This document shows, piece by piece, positions 10,570 to 19,085 of a stretch of 64,000 bases of DNA. This DNA is from Emiliania huxleyi CCMP1516 (lineage: Eukaryota; Haptophyta; Isochrysidales; Noelaerhabdaceae): NCBI RefSeq assembly GCF_000372725.1, contig NW_005196094.1, positions 5,001-69,000 on the forward strand, written 5' to 3'. Every line of letters starts with the position of its first letter. Within the stretch, counting starts at the first letter, position 1. Position numbers and translations under genes: made by a program. A model generated the notes under the pieces. That model searched no databases and was not told where the DNA came from. It saw nothing but the letters and a program-made list of their open reading frames with translations.

Positions 10570-11562
10570 CTATCCTTTTCCCTCCCTCGCGAACCCCAGC
10601 GGCGACTCGCCGCAACGCGGACAAGCCGGCCTCGCCTGGTGCAAGCAAGCCGCGGCCAGGCAGTAGTGGCAAAAGGCACAGCCACACGCCGCGGTCCGCG
10701 GCGCGTGCATGGGCGCGGCACCGCAAAACCCGCAGGCCGCGAGAGCCGCCCGCGTCGGCGCCGCGTCGCCCGAGGAGCCCGCCGGGCCGTCGGCGGGAGG
10801 GTGTTCTGGCGTCACACGCAGCGGCTGTGGCGCTGGCTGCGCCGACGGCGCCGCCAGCGACCTGCGGAGAGCCTGGAGCGCGGCGGCGAGGTCTGCCATG
10901 GTGCGCCAGGCGAGCTCCTGGTTCATAAAGGAGAAGTCCGGCCCGCGCGGCTCGTGCGGCGAGGCGTACACTAGCCGCAGGCCAAGAAGGGCGAGCGGGA
11001 GCGAAGGCGACCCGTTCCCGCGCCAAAGGTGCCTGACGGCTGCGGCCAGCGCGGCGACCGAGCACGCCGCCTCGAGCCGCTGCATCAGCCGCCACCGCCA
11101 CAGCCGCAGCTCTGCCGCCTGCTGCGACTCCCCAACGTCACCGCCGTGCGTGAGCATGCGGCCAAGCCGCGCCCACAGGTACGGCAGCAGCACGCCCACG
11201 AGAAGGAGGCCCAGCCGCCGAGAGCGCGGGAGCGGCGTGTCTGAGGCAGGCCTGCCGCTCGCGGTGGGCGGGAGGTGGATGGCCGGACCGTACGCCGAGG
11301 CGTGTCGCGCCGCCACGCGCAGTCCCTGGTGGGCCTGTCCGGGCGATTGGCCCTCGCTGCCTGCAGACAGTGCCCACATCGCCGTGGCGAGCAGCGCACG
11401 CAGCTCCGGCCGCACAAGCTCGCAGGCGGCCGCTCCAAAGTGCGACGCCGCCCGCTCCGCGTAGGCTGACAGCAGCGCCGTCAGCTCGCGGTCAAGGGTG
11501 CAGGCGTCCAGCGAGTGGGCGCGGAGGGCGGCCATCGGACGCGGAAATGATCGTGTGTGCAA
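10570..11562 (-). CDS. PEX2: Peroxisomal biogenesis factor 2 (peroxin-2), RING-type E3 ligase
   Basis: 330 codons from 11562, or 321 from the in-frame ATG at 11535 (MAALRAHSLD). The N-terminal half matches the Pex2/Pex10/Pex12 membrane domain: LLLVGVLLPYLWARL, an RLVY block, and FSFMNQELAWR, the Pex2-family FEFMNRQLVW signature. The C-terminus (about 285-320) is a RING: CGFC, CGC, H.C and CPRC spacing. Pex2 sits in the peroxisomal membrane with Pex10 and Pex12 and ubiquitinates the import receptor Pex5 for recycling. No intron seen. Its 5' end faces the RMT2-like gene across a 350 bp region that contains a TIR element. Confidence 0.9.
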   Translation of the reverse strand: MHTRSFPRPMAALRAHSLDACTLDRELTALLSAYAERAASHFGAAACELVRPELRALLATAMWALSAGSEGQSPGQAHQGLRVAARHASAYGPAIHLPPTASGRPASDTPLPRSRRLGLLLVGVLLPYLWARLGRMLTHGGDVGESQQAAELRLWRWRLMQRLEAACSVAALAAAVRHLWRGNGSPSLPLALLGLRLVYASPHEPRGPDFSFMNQELAWRTMADLAAALQALRRSLAAPSAQPAPQPLRVTPEHPPADGPAGSSGDAAPTRAALAACGFCGAAPMHAPRTAACGCAFCHYCLAAACLHQARPACPRCGESPLGFAREGKG

Positions 11563-11652
11563 ACCGACCGAGGCTCGCAGCCCCAGGATTCGGGTCTCAG
11601 GCCGTCGAGGTGTACCAGACCTGCATGGTTTTTATCACTTGCGCCTGCCTGT

Positions 11653-11862
11653 GTTCCGGCTCCTACCCGGATAGGGGGTCTGTCGGCACTGGCTGGCCCC
11701 TCCCAGATAGGTAGGTCTTGTTTGGCCCAAAAGGGCCCTGCAATCGGTCGGTACAGGATTTTCATCTTTTTTCGCTTCGCTGCGCGGCCCGGGATGGTGG
11801 TAGGTAGGGCGTTTAGGCGCGAGTCAGTGCGGACAGACCCCCTATCCGGGTAGGAGCCGGAA
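11653..11862. mobile_element. MITE-like TIR element, family 1 copy a (210 bp)
   Basis: Ends are inverted copies: GTTCCGGCTCCTACCCGGAT at 11653 and its complement ending at 11862, extending through TAGGGGGTCTGT to about 32 bp of TIR. There is no coding capacity. The interior holds a CTTGTTTGGCCCAAAAGGGCC palindromic segment, poly-pyrimidine sequence and CGCTTCGCTGCGCGGCC. It is inserted in the divergent promoter of PEX2 and the RMT2-like gene, 50 bp before the latter's ATG. No clear target duplication. Confidence 0.8.
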
Positions 11863-11911
11863 CCCAGCACTCGCGACTGCCGCGCTCGCCTGCCCGTCTC
11901 TGGCGGCGTAT

Positions 11912-12763
11912 ATGCTGTCCACCGCCTGCCGCCACGACGCGGACGGCGACCTCGACCCGCCCCGCGGAAGGGAGAGGCCTGCCGTGTCGCTTAGCCGGGC
12001 GCTCGACGGCGGCTACCTCGCGTCGAGCCTAAACTTCTCTCACGACCGCATCACCGACGCGACCGGCAAGGCCGTGATGATGCGTTGGGAGGAGCCCATC
12101 ATGCGCGCCCACGCCGCTGCGCTCTGCTGCGGCGCTCCGTCGCTCTCCGGCTCGGATGTCCTCAACATAGGCTTCGGGATGGGGCTGTTCGACGAGGCAG
12201 CGCAGGCCCTCGGGCCTCGTTCGCACACCATCGTCGAGGCGCACCCCGACGTGTGGGCCAACATGCACGCCCGCGGCTGGGCGTCGCGGCCGCGCTGCGC
12301 TCTCGTCTTTGGCCGCTGGCAGGAGGCGCTGCCTCGGCTCGGCTTGTACGACGCCATCTTCTACGACACGTTTGGCGAGGGCGTCGCCGAGTTCGACGCT
12401 TTCTGCGCGGTGCTGCCCGCGCTGCTCCGGCCCGGCGGCCGCTTCTCCTTCTTCAACGGCTTTTGCGCCCACTCCGCCCGCCTGCACACCTCGTTTGCCA
12501 TGCGCACGAGCGCGTGTCTCGGCGTCCTCGGCCTGCGGTGCCGCTTCCAACTTGTGCCGTGCGAGCCACCGGGCGAAGAGGGGTGGCGCGGAGTGAGCGG
12601 GAGGTACTGGACCTTTGATAGCTACATGCTGCCCGTGGCAACTCTGGACGAACCGTCGGAGTGTCGCGCGGACACGCCGCCGGACGCAGAGCCAGGGGGC
12701 CGAGCTGAGGCTGCGCGCAGGCCCAATGGTGCCGATAATGCGAGGGTTGCTGCGCAAGGTTGA
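11912..12763 (+). CDS. RMT2-like arginine/guanidinoacetate-type N-methyltransferase
   Basis: 283 codons, single exon. It matches the fungal Rmt2 (protein arginine delta-N-methyltransferase) and GAMT-like family throughout: YLASSLNFSHDRI, VMMRWEEPIM, the SAM-binding block VLNIGFGMGLFDEAAQ, HTIVEAHPDVW, FGRWQEALPRLG, YDAIFYDTFGE, LRPGGRFSFFNGFC and GRYWTFDSYMLP. The N-terminus is short, so it lacks the ankyrin-like repeats of yeast Rmt2. In yeast the substrate is ribosomal protein uL11; here it is unknown. The last ~40 residues are low-complexity. Confidence 0.88.
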   Translation: MLSTACRHDADGDLDPPRGRERPAVSLSRALDGGYLASSLNFSHDRITDATGKAVMMRWEEPIMRAHAAALCCGAPSLSGSDVLNIGFGMGLFDEAAQALGPRSHTIVEAHPDVWANMHARGWASRPRCALVFGRWQEALPRLGLYDAIFYDTFGEGVAEFDAFCAVLPALLRPGGRFSFFNGFCAHSARLHTSFAMRTSACLGVLGLRCRFQLVPCEPPGEEGWRGVSGRYWTFDSYMLPVATLDEPSECRADTPPDAEPGGRAEAARRPNGADNARVAAQG

Positions 12764-13071
12764 TGTGTACTGACAGTGCAGGATGCTCGAGGCAGGATGA
12801 CAGTGGTAAGGGTGACAGGGTGTGCGGTTATAGCTGCGCGCAAGAGAGTCGACAAGAGAGGTGCGGGTGCGCATTCTAGAGTGATGACAGATGAGTGTGT
12901 ACAGACTAAAAGAAACACGTACACGGCAAAGTTGGTAGTCGCCCTGGCGCACAATAACTCTTGTGCGTTCCTGTACTCACGAGCTTCTGACCTTCTGTGC
13001 GGCCTCTCCGCCCCATCCTCTTTGGCTTTGCGCTTGCGGCTTGCGCTGTGCATCCTAGTTCCTACTAGCTT
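12764..13071. other. Intergenic region between convergent genes
   Basis: About 310 bp between the RMT2-like and GNAT stop codons. It should hold both 3' ends. No repeat or motif recognised. Confidence 0.4.
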
Positions 13072-13722
13072 CTATCGCACCGGCTGTCGGAGCATCGCCC
13101 AGCTCGTGTACGCGTCATGGCTATCTGTCCGCACGACTTCGAACCCCAGCCGACTGTAGAACCTCACGTTCCGCTCCTCCTGCGTGCTCAGCAGCACCGG
13201 AAGGCCTGCGGCGTCTGCCTCCTTCAGCGCAAGCCCGAGAGCATAGCTCCCGATACCCATACCCTGTGCGTCTGGGTGGACCACCATCCGCTCCAGGCGA
13301 CAAACCGGCGCGTTGCCGTGTGCGGCGATGATTTCTTGCTCGACTCGCTCGTACTCGGCCTTGAGCGAGAGGAGCCGTTTCACCACGCCGGGGCCGAAGA
13401 GGAATGGCGCCTGAAGCAGCCCGGTCCGAAGCATGTCGAGCAGGCCGACGTCTGGAACGTTGGGGGTGACGAACATGAAAAAGGCGACAAGTCGTCCGTC
13501 GCGAAACACCGCCCGGTTGACTGGACCAGCGGCTCGAATGCGAAAGTTGCGCTCAAAGAACCATTGCAAGAACTGCAGCCGCCAGGCGCGGTCGCAGTCG
13601 CCGCAGAGCGCGACATAGGGCGGACTGGTCTCGAAAGCAGCGGCTGCCAGCCGTGACGCCTCACGTAGGCTTTCGGGCGGCAGCGTGCAGAGGCTGAGGG
13701 CTTCAGTGGCCGCTTCGTTCAT
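13072..13722 (-). CDS. GNAT-family N-acetyltransferase
   Basis: 216 residues from ATG at 13722 (MNEAATEALSL). The GNAT fold is clear in the second half: LERMVVHPDAQGMGIGSYAL is motif A with the Q-x-x-G-I-G acetyl-CoA pyrophosphate loop, then a VLLSTQEERNVRFYSRLGFE motif-B stretch with the typical N..FY..LGF. The frame stays open upstream to 13764, but those 14 codons are the end of a TIR element, so the downstream Met is preferred. Substrate not predictable; the family includes many small-molecule acetylases. Confidence 0.88.
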   Translation of the reverse strand: MNEAATEALSLCTLPPESLREASRLAAAAFETSPPYVALCGDCDRAWRLQFLQWFFERNFRIRAAGPVNRAVFRDGRLVAFFMFVTPNVPDVGLLDMLRTGLLQAPFLFGPGVVKRLLSLKAEYERVEQEIIAAHGNAPVCRLERMVVHPDAQGMGIGSYALGLALKEADAAGLPVLLSTQEERNVRFYSRLGFEVVRTDSHDAYTSWAMLRQPVR

Positions 13723-13725
13723 GAG

Positions 13726-13870
13726 ATCCGGGTAGGAGCCGGAACCCAGTGCGCGCCAGTGCAAAAAAGAATTCTTTGCGAAGAATAACGCTAGGGCCCT
13801 CAGCGGAGCTGGGAAGAGGACCGCCGCAAGCGGCGTGGCGTGGAGCGGTTGTGCATCCCTCCGGGGGCCC
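13726..13870. repeat. Solo TIR of family 1 fused to two other repeat fragments
   Basis: 13726-13745 is the inner-to-outer end of the family 1 TIR (ATCCGGGTAGGAGCCGGAAC), starting 3 bp upstream of the GNAT ATG. It is followed by CCAGTGCGCGCCAGTGCA, part of repeat family D, with AAAAAAGAATTC. At 13814 GGACCGCCGCAAGCGGCG begins a block also found at 28496. Confidence 0.65.
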
Positions 13871-14348
13871 CTCTGCGCCGGGGAGGCGTTGTTGGAGGCT
13901 AGGACGCGAGCGTCCGTCGCCCATTTTCAAACTCGGGGCCCACTCCGCTACGCTCCGACCCGAATTTGGAGGGCCTGAAAAGTTTAAGGTGTTGCTGCGG
14001 AAAAGGGGTCGGACACAGGGCGCAGCTCATGCTAAGGGCTAGAAGGGGAGATGGAGAGAACAACCACCCTGTCCCGAGATTGCGTACACCAACACCACAA
14101 AGCTCTCTCTCTCCTGCTCCTCACACTCAGGGGGCGGTCACGACTACCGAGTCCCAGAGCCTAGCTGCCACGTTCAAAACCAGGACGGCGACAGTGATGG
14201 TGCTATCACGGGCATGGTCAGGGGAAAGTGGAGCGGGGGGGGCGAGCGTCAGCCCCAGCCAGATACGGGATAGTAGAGCAGGCGCTTTGTGGGTGGCGGT
14301 GGGCGGCGGCGCTGGGTGGCCGGCCGAATCGTTAGCTGAGCTCCTCCC
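13871..14348. other. Intergenic, no gene seen
   Basis: Mixed sequence between the repeat cluster and a weak minus-strand frame. Several plus-strand frames are open, but none shows a domain or consistent codon pattern. Confidence 0.35.
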
Positions 14349-14834
14349 TCAAGCTCGATCACGCATGGCGCACGTAACCTGACAACGTCGGCGTACGGCG
14401 AGCTTCTGGATCAGGTTAGGTTGCTGGAGCACCTCCAACTCCTCCTCTGAGTCAGACACGCCAACGTCGACGACTGCGCCCTCCTCCTCCTCCTCCGATT
14501 CGCCGACTGCACCCTCCTCCTCCATGGGCGATCCGATTCCGCAGCGTGTCGTCCTCAGCGGCGGTGCTGCGCGGGAGGCGGCCGCGGGCACGCTGGGCTC
14601 GATCAGCGGCTTTCCCCTCGTTGCTCCGAAAGCACGGATTTGGCGGACGTTCTTGGCTTCAATTTTACGAATGTCTTTGGCACCAGCTGAAGGCTTGCGT
14701 CCGTCCACGGCCCACATCACGCAGTTCGTGCACGGTATTCGGATTTTGCTATTTGTTCGTGTGGGGGTATATTGCAGATTTGTCAATGGTACCGCGTCTG
14801 CGACGCGGGCGAAGAAGAAGACTGTGTGACACAT
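14349..14834 (-). CDS. Possible small acidic protein, unknown
   Basis: 161-codon frame with a basic N-terminal half (KDIRKIEAKNVRQIRAFG) and an acidic Glu/Ser tract (GESEEEEEGAVVDVGVSDS). No family recognised. The start is not decidable, and it could be chance in GC-rich DNA. Confidence 0.25.
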   Translation of the reverse strand: MCHTVFFFARVADAVPLTNLQYTPTRTNSKIRIPCTNCVMWAVDGRKPSAGAKDIRKIEAKNVRQIRAFGATRGKPLIEPSVPAAASRAAPPLRTTRCGIGSPMEEEGAVGESEEEEEGAVVDVGVSDSEEELEVLQQPNLIQKLAVRRRCQVTCAMRDRA

Positions 14835-14941
14835 TTCTTGTTGGCTTCTAAAAATCTCTCGCGGGCGCCTTGCGGGCAGAGCCCTTAGCCACCCTTTATA
14901 TCTTGCGCGGTCAATACCTACCGGGCTGTGTTTGTGCCAGG

Positions 14942-15173
14942 GTTCCGGCTCCTACCCGGATAGGGGGTCTGTGCACACTGACTCGCGCCAAAACGCCCTA
15001 CCTACCTACCTATCGGAAGCCTATCCCCACGAGGCCGCGCAGCGAAGCGAAAAAAGATGAAAATAGGGGGGGACCTACCTATTGCAGGGCCCTTTTGGGC
15101 CAAACAAGACCAACCTACCTACCTATCTGCAATCTGGAGAGGGGCCAGCCAGTGTGCACAGACCCCCTATCCG
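14942..15173. mobile_element. MITE-like TIR element, family 1 copy b (232 bp)
   Basis: Left TIR GTTCCGGCTCCTACCCGGAT at 14942 matches copy a; the right TIR ends at ACAGACCCCCTATCCG (15173) and lacks the last ~15 bases. The interior is inverted relative to copy a: GCGCAGCGAAGCGAAAAAAG then CCCTTTTGGGCCAAACAAG. Extra TACC tetramers are present. It lies downstream of the GST gene on the minus strand. Confidence 0.78.
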
Positions 15174-15269
15174 TACGTTTGAGTGTTGTACAAAAAAGAA
15201 ATACGGGGTTGTGTGAGGTTCCGACTGCACTCCAAGTGCTCCAACTGCCAGGGCTGCCGGCACGGCCTT

Positions 15270-15325
15270 TCATTTTCCGGCGTCGTCAGAGCGGTTTTGC
15301 TTTGTCCAAGACGCCCTCATGTCAG
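15270..15325 (-). promoter_or_regulatory. Candidate SECIS element of the GST mRNA
   Basis: On the minus strand, about 70 nt past the GST stop, the transcript reads AUGA, then GGCGUC, an apical region with AAA, then GACGCC and GGAA. GGCGUC and GACGCC are perfect complements (15310-15315 and 15279-15284). AUGA on the 5' side, GA on the 3' side and unpaired A residues at the top are SECIS features, but the paired stem is shorter than the usual 12-14 bp unless non-canonical pairs extend it. Position in the 3' UTR is right for a eukaryotic selenoprotein. Confidence 0.4.
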
Positions 15326-15389
15326 GCCGCCGGCCCACCGGCGCGGCCGAGGACGAGCGGACGAACCTCCCGCCAGCGCCTCCCGGGCC

Positions 15390-16223
15390 TTACTTTGCCG
15401 CGCCCTTCATCCGCTCGAGCAGGAGCTTGGAGGCGGCAACCATGTCGCTCGCCGGTGGCGCCGTCGACGTCACGCTCGGCCGCTGCACCACCGCATCGAG
15501 CCACGTCGCCAGCCGAGCCAGGCCCAGGGCCTCGAGCATCGAAGCGGGATCGTGCTGCGGCCGCAATGCCGGCAGCACGCGCATCAGGCGCAGCGCGAAC
15601 GGAGCGCACGCCTCCTCGGCCAGCGAGAAGCTCTCGCCGAAAAAGAAGGGCCCGTCGCCGTCTGCGTACTCGCAGAGAAAGGCGTCGACCGCCCGCATGC
15701 CCTCCTCGAGCGCGCGCCGCGCCTCGGCCTCCGCCTCGCTGCCTTCCTCAGCGCGCAGAAGCGGCATGTAGGGCATGGCGGCCGAGTACCGGTCGACGAA
15801 CAATCGGCATGCCGCACGCCGCTGCGCCGAGCGCGCCTCCGAGGCGGGCCAGCGGTCCTCGAGGTACTCACAGATGACGAGGCTCTCCACAAGAGGCGGA
15901 ACCCCTCCGCCGAGCTCCTCGAGGATAGGCACCTTAGCTCTGGAGAGCGTCGGGTGGGGCGAGAAAGCGACGGCTTTTGAGTAGACTTGCGTGAAGTTGG
16001 CGGGCTTCTCCGCCAGGTTGACCGCGCACCGCTCGTACGGCAGACCCCGCTCCTCGAGCGCGATCGCTGTGCGGTGCGCATAGGGTCAAGACCCGGACGT
16101 CCAGAGCCGGAGCTGCGCGGCCGAGCCACCGCTCAGGCGAACAGCGGCGCGCGTAAGGGCGCCGGCGGCGGCAAGCCGTGGCGCGGCCGTCAACGTGAAG
16201 GTGGCGAGGAGCATCCCTATCAT
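15390..16223 (-). CDS. Glutathione S-transferase with UGA (selenocysteine) at the catalytic Cys position
   Basis: One exon of 277 residues, if the in-frame TGA at 16088-16086 is read as selenocysteine (residue 46). Upstream of the TGA the frame gives a hydrophobic leader (MIGMLLATFTLTAAPRLAAA) then QLRLWTSGS. Downstream it runs straight on with PYAHRTAIALEERGLPYE, the omega/lambda-type GST start that normally reads CP[FY]A.R, then KVPILEELGGG (glutathione-binding cis-Pro region), VESLVICEYLEDRWP, and the helical GST C-domain (GPFFFGESFSLAEEACAPF) up to the stop at 15390. GST similarity lies on both sides of the TGA in one frame with no usable splice site, so a pseudogene or intron is less likely than recoding. 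The leader suggests plastid or secretory targeting. A SECIS candidate lies just downstream. Confidence 0.8.
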
Positions 16224-16321
16224 TGAAAGTAGCAGAGGGGTCGGACCACACGCTCTCCGAATGGGATTTTCTGCCCTGCCCCTGTCACGGCCCCGCCTGC
16301 CTCCCGGAGGCCCGCCCGGCC

Positions 16322-16855
16322 ATGCAATCCGCCGCCGGACCGCCCGGCGGGTCCAACCCGAAGCGGGCGACCGGCCGTTCGCACCGCTCGGCCGACGGGG
16401 CAAGCCCCGCGGCCCTCGATCGCTCGCCCCGGGAAGTGGCCCGACCGGCCCACGCGCACGGCCTGGCCTCTACCGCCACTTTCGGCGGCGCAATCTGCGC
16501 CTTCATCGCTCTCTGGATCGTCCTGGCACCCATCGGACTCCTCCCGACGGTCGGCGGCGCCCACTCCGTGCACTTTGAGTCAGACTCGCTCTTCGGCAGG
16601 CACGCTCTTCGGCAAAAAGTCGCCGCCGGCTGTCCACGCCGAGCCAGCCAGTTGCCGGCTCGCACGGCAGCCTCTTCCTCTCGACCAGCCTCAACTTCGA
16701 CACGGTCATCATTTTGTCGTGCTCGTTGCGAGCCGGGCGGCGGTCAAAGTTTGCCCAGACGAGCGCTAGGCGATAGTCCCGTCTCTGTTCGCCCTGTGCA
16801 TGTCAGGCCAGGCTGCAGCGGGGCACGACCATCGTGCTGCCCTGTTGCAGCCTGA
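16322..16855 (+). CDS. Possible membrane protein, divergent from GST
   Basis: The frame from ATG 16322 has a basic N-terminus, one strong hydrophobic helix (FGGAICAFIALWIVLAPIGL, about 55-75) and then HSVHFESDSLF before composition degrades near 16605, where CTCTTCGGCA is directly duplicated. An intron or frame change near 16605-16620 is likely, so the 3' part of the frame is doubtful. No family recognised. Confidence 0.25.
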   Translation: MQSAAGPPGGSNPKRATGRSHRSADGASPAALDRSPREVARPAHAHGLASTATFGGAICAFIALWIVLAPIGLLPTVGGAHSVHFESDSLFGRHALRQKVAAGCPRRASQLPARTAASSSRPASTSTRSSFCRARCEPGGGQSLPRRALGDSPVSVRPVHVRPGCSGARPSCCPVAA

Positions 16856-17556
16856 CGTTTCCCACTGTGCACAGCCGCCAGAGCACCACCACCGCCCGGC
16901 ATCGTGTCACGGCGAGCTCCTTCTGCACCCGTTCGCGAGGCTCTTGCGCTGGCACACTTCGGCCTTCCGCTGCTCGCGTTCGGCGAGCTCTTCTCCGCAC
17001 TCCTGCCACGGTGCCGTCGCCACACACCTTCTGGCCGGCCTGAGCCACGCGGACTCGACCTCTCTCCCTCTCTGGTGCACGCCACGGGCCGCGACGGCTG
17101 CTGGCAGCCGGCCGGCGTTGCCGGCACAGTCGAGCTGGAGTATCCGCTTCTTGATGCTTCTGCGGTCAAGCTTGACCTTATGTGACATGATATGCCACAA
17201 TACTGCATGCTCTCACCCCTCAAAGTGTCGAATTTTTGTTTAGTACTGGTGACCCGACACCACGTGACACCGGTGGCCCGATAGGACCGTGTGCCTTTCT
17301 TCAAACGAACAGGCTTCGAGGTTCGACAATCGCTAAAAGCTGCTTTTGGGGCACCGCTGCGACTCCATTGGGGATGCCTGAGGCCACCCCAAGCACTCCC
17401 CAAGCCTTACGTGGACGAATTCAACCCTACTTTTTGTTCGTCTACCCACATTAGCAACTTCGTGCTCATGTCAACGCCACGCTAGCCATTCAACCCCGCC
17501 CCCATTGGGGGCGGGGCCCTTCAAGGGCCTAACTCTAGTACAACACATATGAGCAG
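16856..17556. other. Intergenic or unrecognised exons
   Basis: No domain or consistent frame found. It may hold downstream exons of the plus-strand membrane-protein frame. A run CCCCGCCCCCATTGGGGGCGGGG at 17493-17515 is a GC-rich hairpin. Confidence 0.35.
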
Positions 17557-18060
17557 CGGGATTCGGTACTTCAGGTTGGTATAGTATCATTGCATCCTTC
17601 TCGAGGGGGTATCAAGGTATGCTCTAGGCCTCTGTGGGGACTATCTCGGCTGGGTATCAAGGTATCATCGGCGGCCGCGCAGCGAAGCGATAATTCACAC
17701 CTCGCACCGAGGACCGAGCCCTCCCGCATGGTCCGCCCCGGTATCATTCAAACTCTTTGCGCTTCCGCCGTATTCGCGCGCCATTAGCGCCCTCCTCGCC
17801 CAGCGCATTGCTTAGTGGTGCGCTCGCCTCCCTCCTGTGCGACGCTCACTCGAGCGCGTTGTCTGTCTTGGCGCGCGCGCAGGCAGCGCGCGAAGAGGTG
17901 TGAAGAGGGGGGTCGTGTCCGGTGTGAAGGGTACCCACCAGGGTATCAGCGTATCCTCTAGGGGCCCAATGCGGGTCCTCTCAAGAGGGTATCAGGGTAT
18001 AGCCCTGGGGTATGATCTGGGATACAATGATACTATACCAAGCTGAAGTACCGAATCCGG
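17557..18060. mobile_element. MITE-like TIR element, family 2 (498 bp, TSD CGG)
   Basis: TIRs of about 33 bp: GATTCGGTACTTCAGGTTGG onward at 17560 and its complement ending at 18057, with one mismatch. Both sides are flanked by CGG (17557-17559 and 18058-18060), a 3 bp target duplication. The sub-terminal regions carry at least five GGGTATCA(A/G)GGTAT-type units in direct orientation, the pattern of transposase-binding sites. No transposase is encoded. It shares the internal string GCGCAGCGAAGCGA with family 1. Confidence 0.85.
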
Positions 18061-18354
18061 GCACCACAGCGCACTTGCAAAAGAATTTTGCAACCCCGAA
18101 CGCCCGCACGACACTAGGCGGCTCGAGAGCTTGCCGCGAGGGGCGGTCGAGGCCTCCGTTCGGCTGATGCGCGGTTACAACCGCACGGGCGAGTGGCCAG
18201 AGCCCATCCTCACCAGCCCTGCCCCGCAGCGCGGCCGCTCGCCAAGCCCCGTCGATGAGTGGTCAGATGGTTAGTGCCCGAGAGCGAGGGGTCCGGGGGG
18301 GAGCACAAACATAACAAACTAAAAATCTCTCTCAAACATAGGACGCCCAGCCTT

Positions 18355-18540
18355 GCCCTCGTGCCGCCGAGTGCATATCCTATGCGAGAGAGATCCCCTG
18401 TGCCCTGTGCCCAGCCCTCTCCGCGCGGCGATGCGCCCTCCCCCCTCGCTTTTGCAAAATCCTGCAAAGGTGGGGACGTGTCTGTCCTCGAGCTCGACCC
18501 AGCCCTAGCTTGGGATGTCCGTTGTATTTATTTATTTATT
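18355..18540 (+). repeat. SINE-like repeat family A, copy 1
   Basis: Begins GTGCCGCCGAGTGCATATCC, passes CCCAGCCCTCTCCGCG and ATCCTGCAAAGGTGGGGAC, and ends in (ATTT)n. The same order occurs at 33850-34080. An upstream TGGTCAGATGGTTAGTGC (18259) resembles a tRNA A box. The (ATTT)n tail suggests retroposition. Confidence 0.6.
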
Positions 18541-18544
18541 ACAC

Positions 18545-18800
18545 TAGGCGGCGGCGTCGCAGGACGAGGCAGAAGAGAACGACGCGACAGAGGAGGAAGT
18601 GACAAGGGAGAGAACGACGAGAGTGGGACGACCGCGAGGTGGCATGAAGGTTGCAGCGAGAAGCGGCGAGAGACTGCGAAGAGAGATAGGAAGAGGCAGA
18701 CTCCCTAGGGTGGGCGACGGCTAGCGCACCACACCCCTCTCCTTAAAATCCCTGTGTGGTGGCGGCGTGCCGTCCTCCCATCCCTCCCTTGGGCTGTCCG
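18545..18800 (+). repeat. Dispersed repeat family C, copy 1
   Basis: About 250 bp closely matching 23550-23820: GGCGGCGTCGCAG, CAAGGGAGAGAACG, GGTTGCAGCGAGAA, GAGAGATAGGAAGAGGC, GCGCACCACACCCCTCTCC and TTAAAATCCCTGTGTGG, then a (CTTT)n tail. The 3' part also occurs inverted near 63040 and 63640. Confidence 0.75.
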
Positions 18801-18825
18801 TTTTCTTTCTTTCTTTCTTTTAGGC

Positions 18826-18868
18826 ACGGGACTGGCGCGCACTGGCACTAACACAGGTACAAAAAGAA
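18826..18868 (-). repeat. Repeat family D, solo copy
   Basis: Inverted copy of the unit tandemly arrayed at 28850-29215: it reads CACGGGACTGGCGCGCACTG then GCACTAACACAGGTACA with AAAAAGAATT. Confidence 0.65.
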
Positions 18869-18879
18869 TTTCCACAGGG

Positions 18880-19085
18880 GCCTGATCGTCCTTCCAAAAT
18901 CCTGCTCGTGCAGGAGGGGACCCTGTCCTCCTCCCGTCCCTCGTTTGACTTGTCTTGTCTGTTTTCTTTTCTTTACACTAGAAGCGAGTCTACACAGCTC
19001 ACAGGCACGGGACGTTAAGAAGTGGCCCCGCGAGGTGGGATTAGGACCGTCCTTTCAAGATCCTGCTCGTGCAGGTGGGGTTGCT
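18880..19085 (+). repeat. SINE-like repeat family A, two partial copies
   Basis: CCTGATCGTCCTTCCAAAAT with CCTGCTCGTGCAGG and GGACCCTGTCCT near 18882-18935, then a second partial copy (GGACCGTCCTTTCAAGATCC, CTCGTGCAGGTGGGG) at 19042-19080. The stem CCTGCTCGTGCAGG is the most conserved part of the family. Confidence 0.65.

Noticed and set aside
15934-16088. An intron bridging the TGA in the GST gene
   Set aside because: No AG acceptor close enough to restore the CPYA start, and the frame is open on both sides.
16086-16403. Independent 105-residue protein ending at 16086
   Set aside because: Its last residues flow into the GST N-terminus across the TGA; better read as the start of the selenoprotein.
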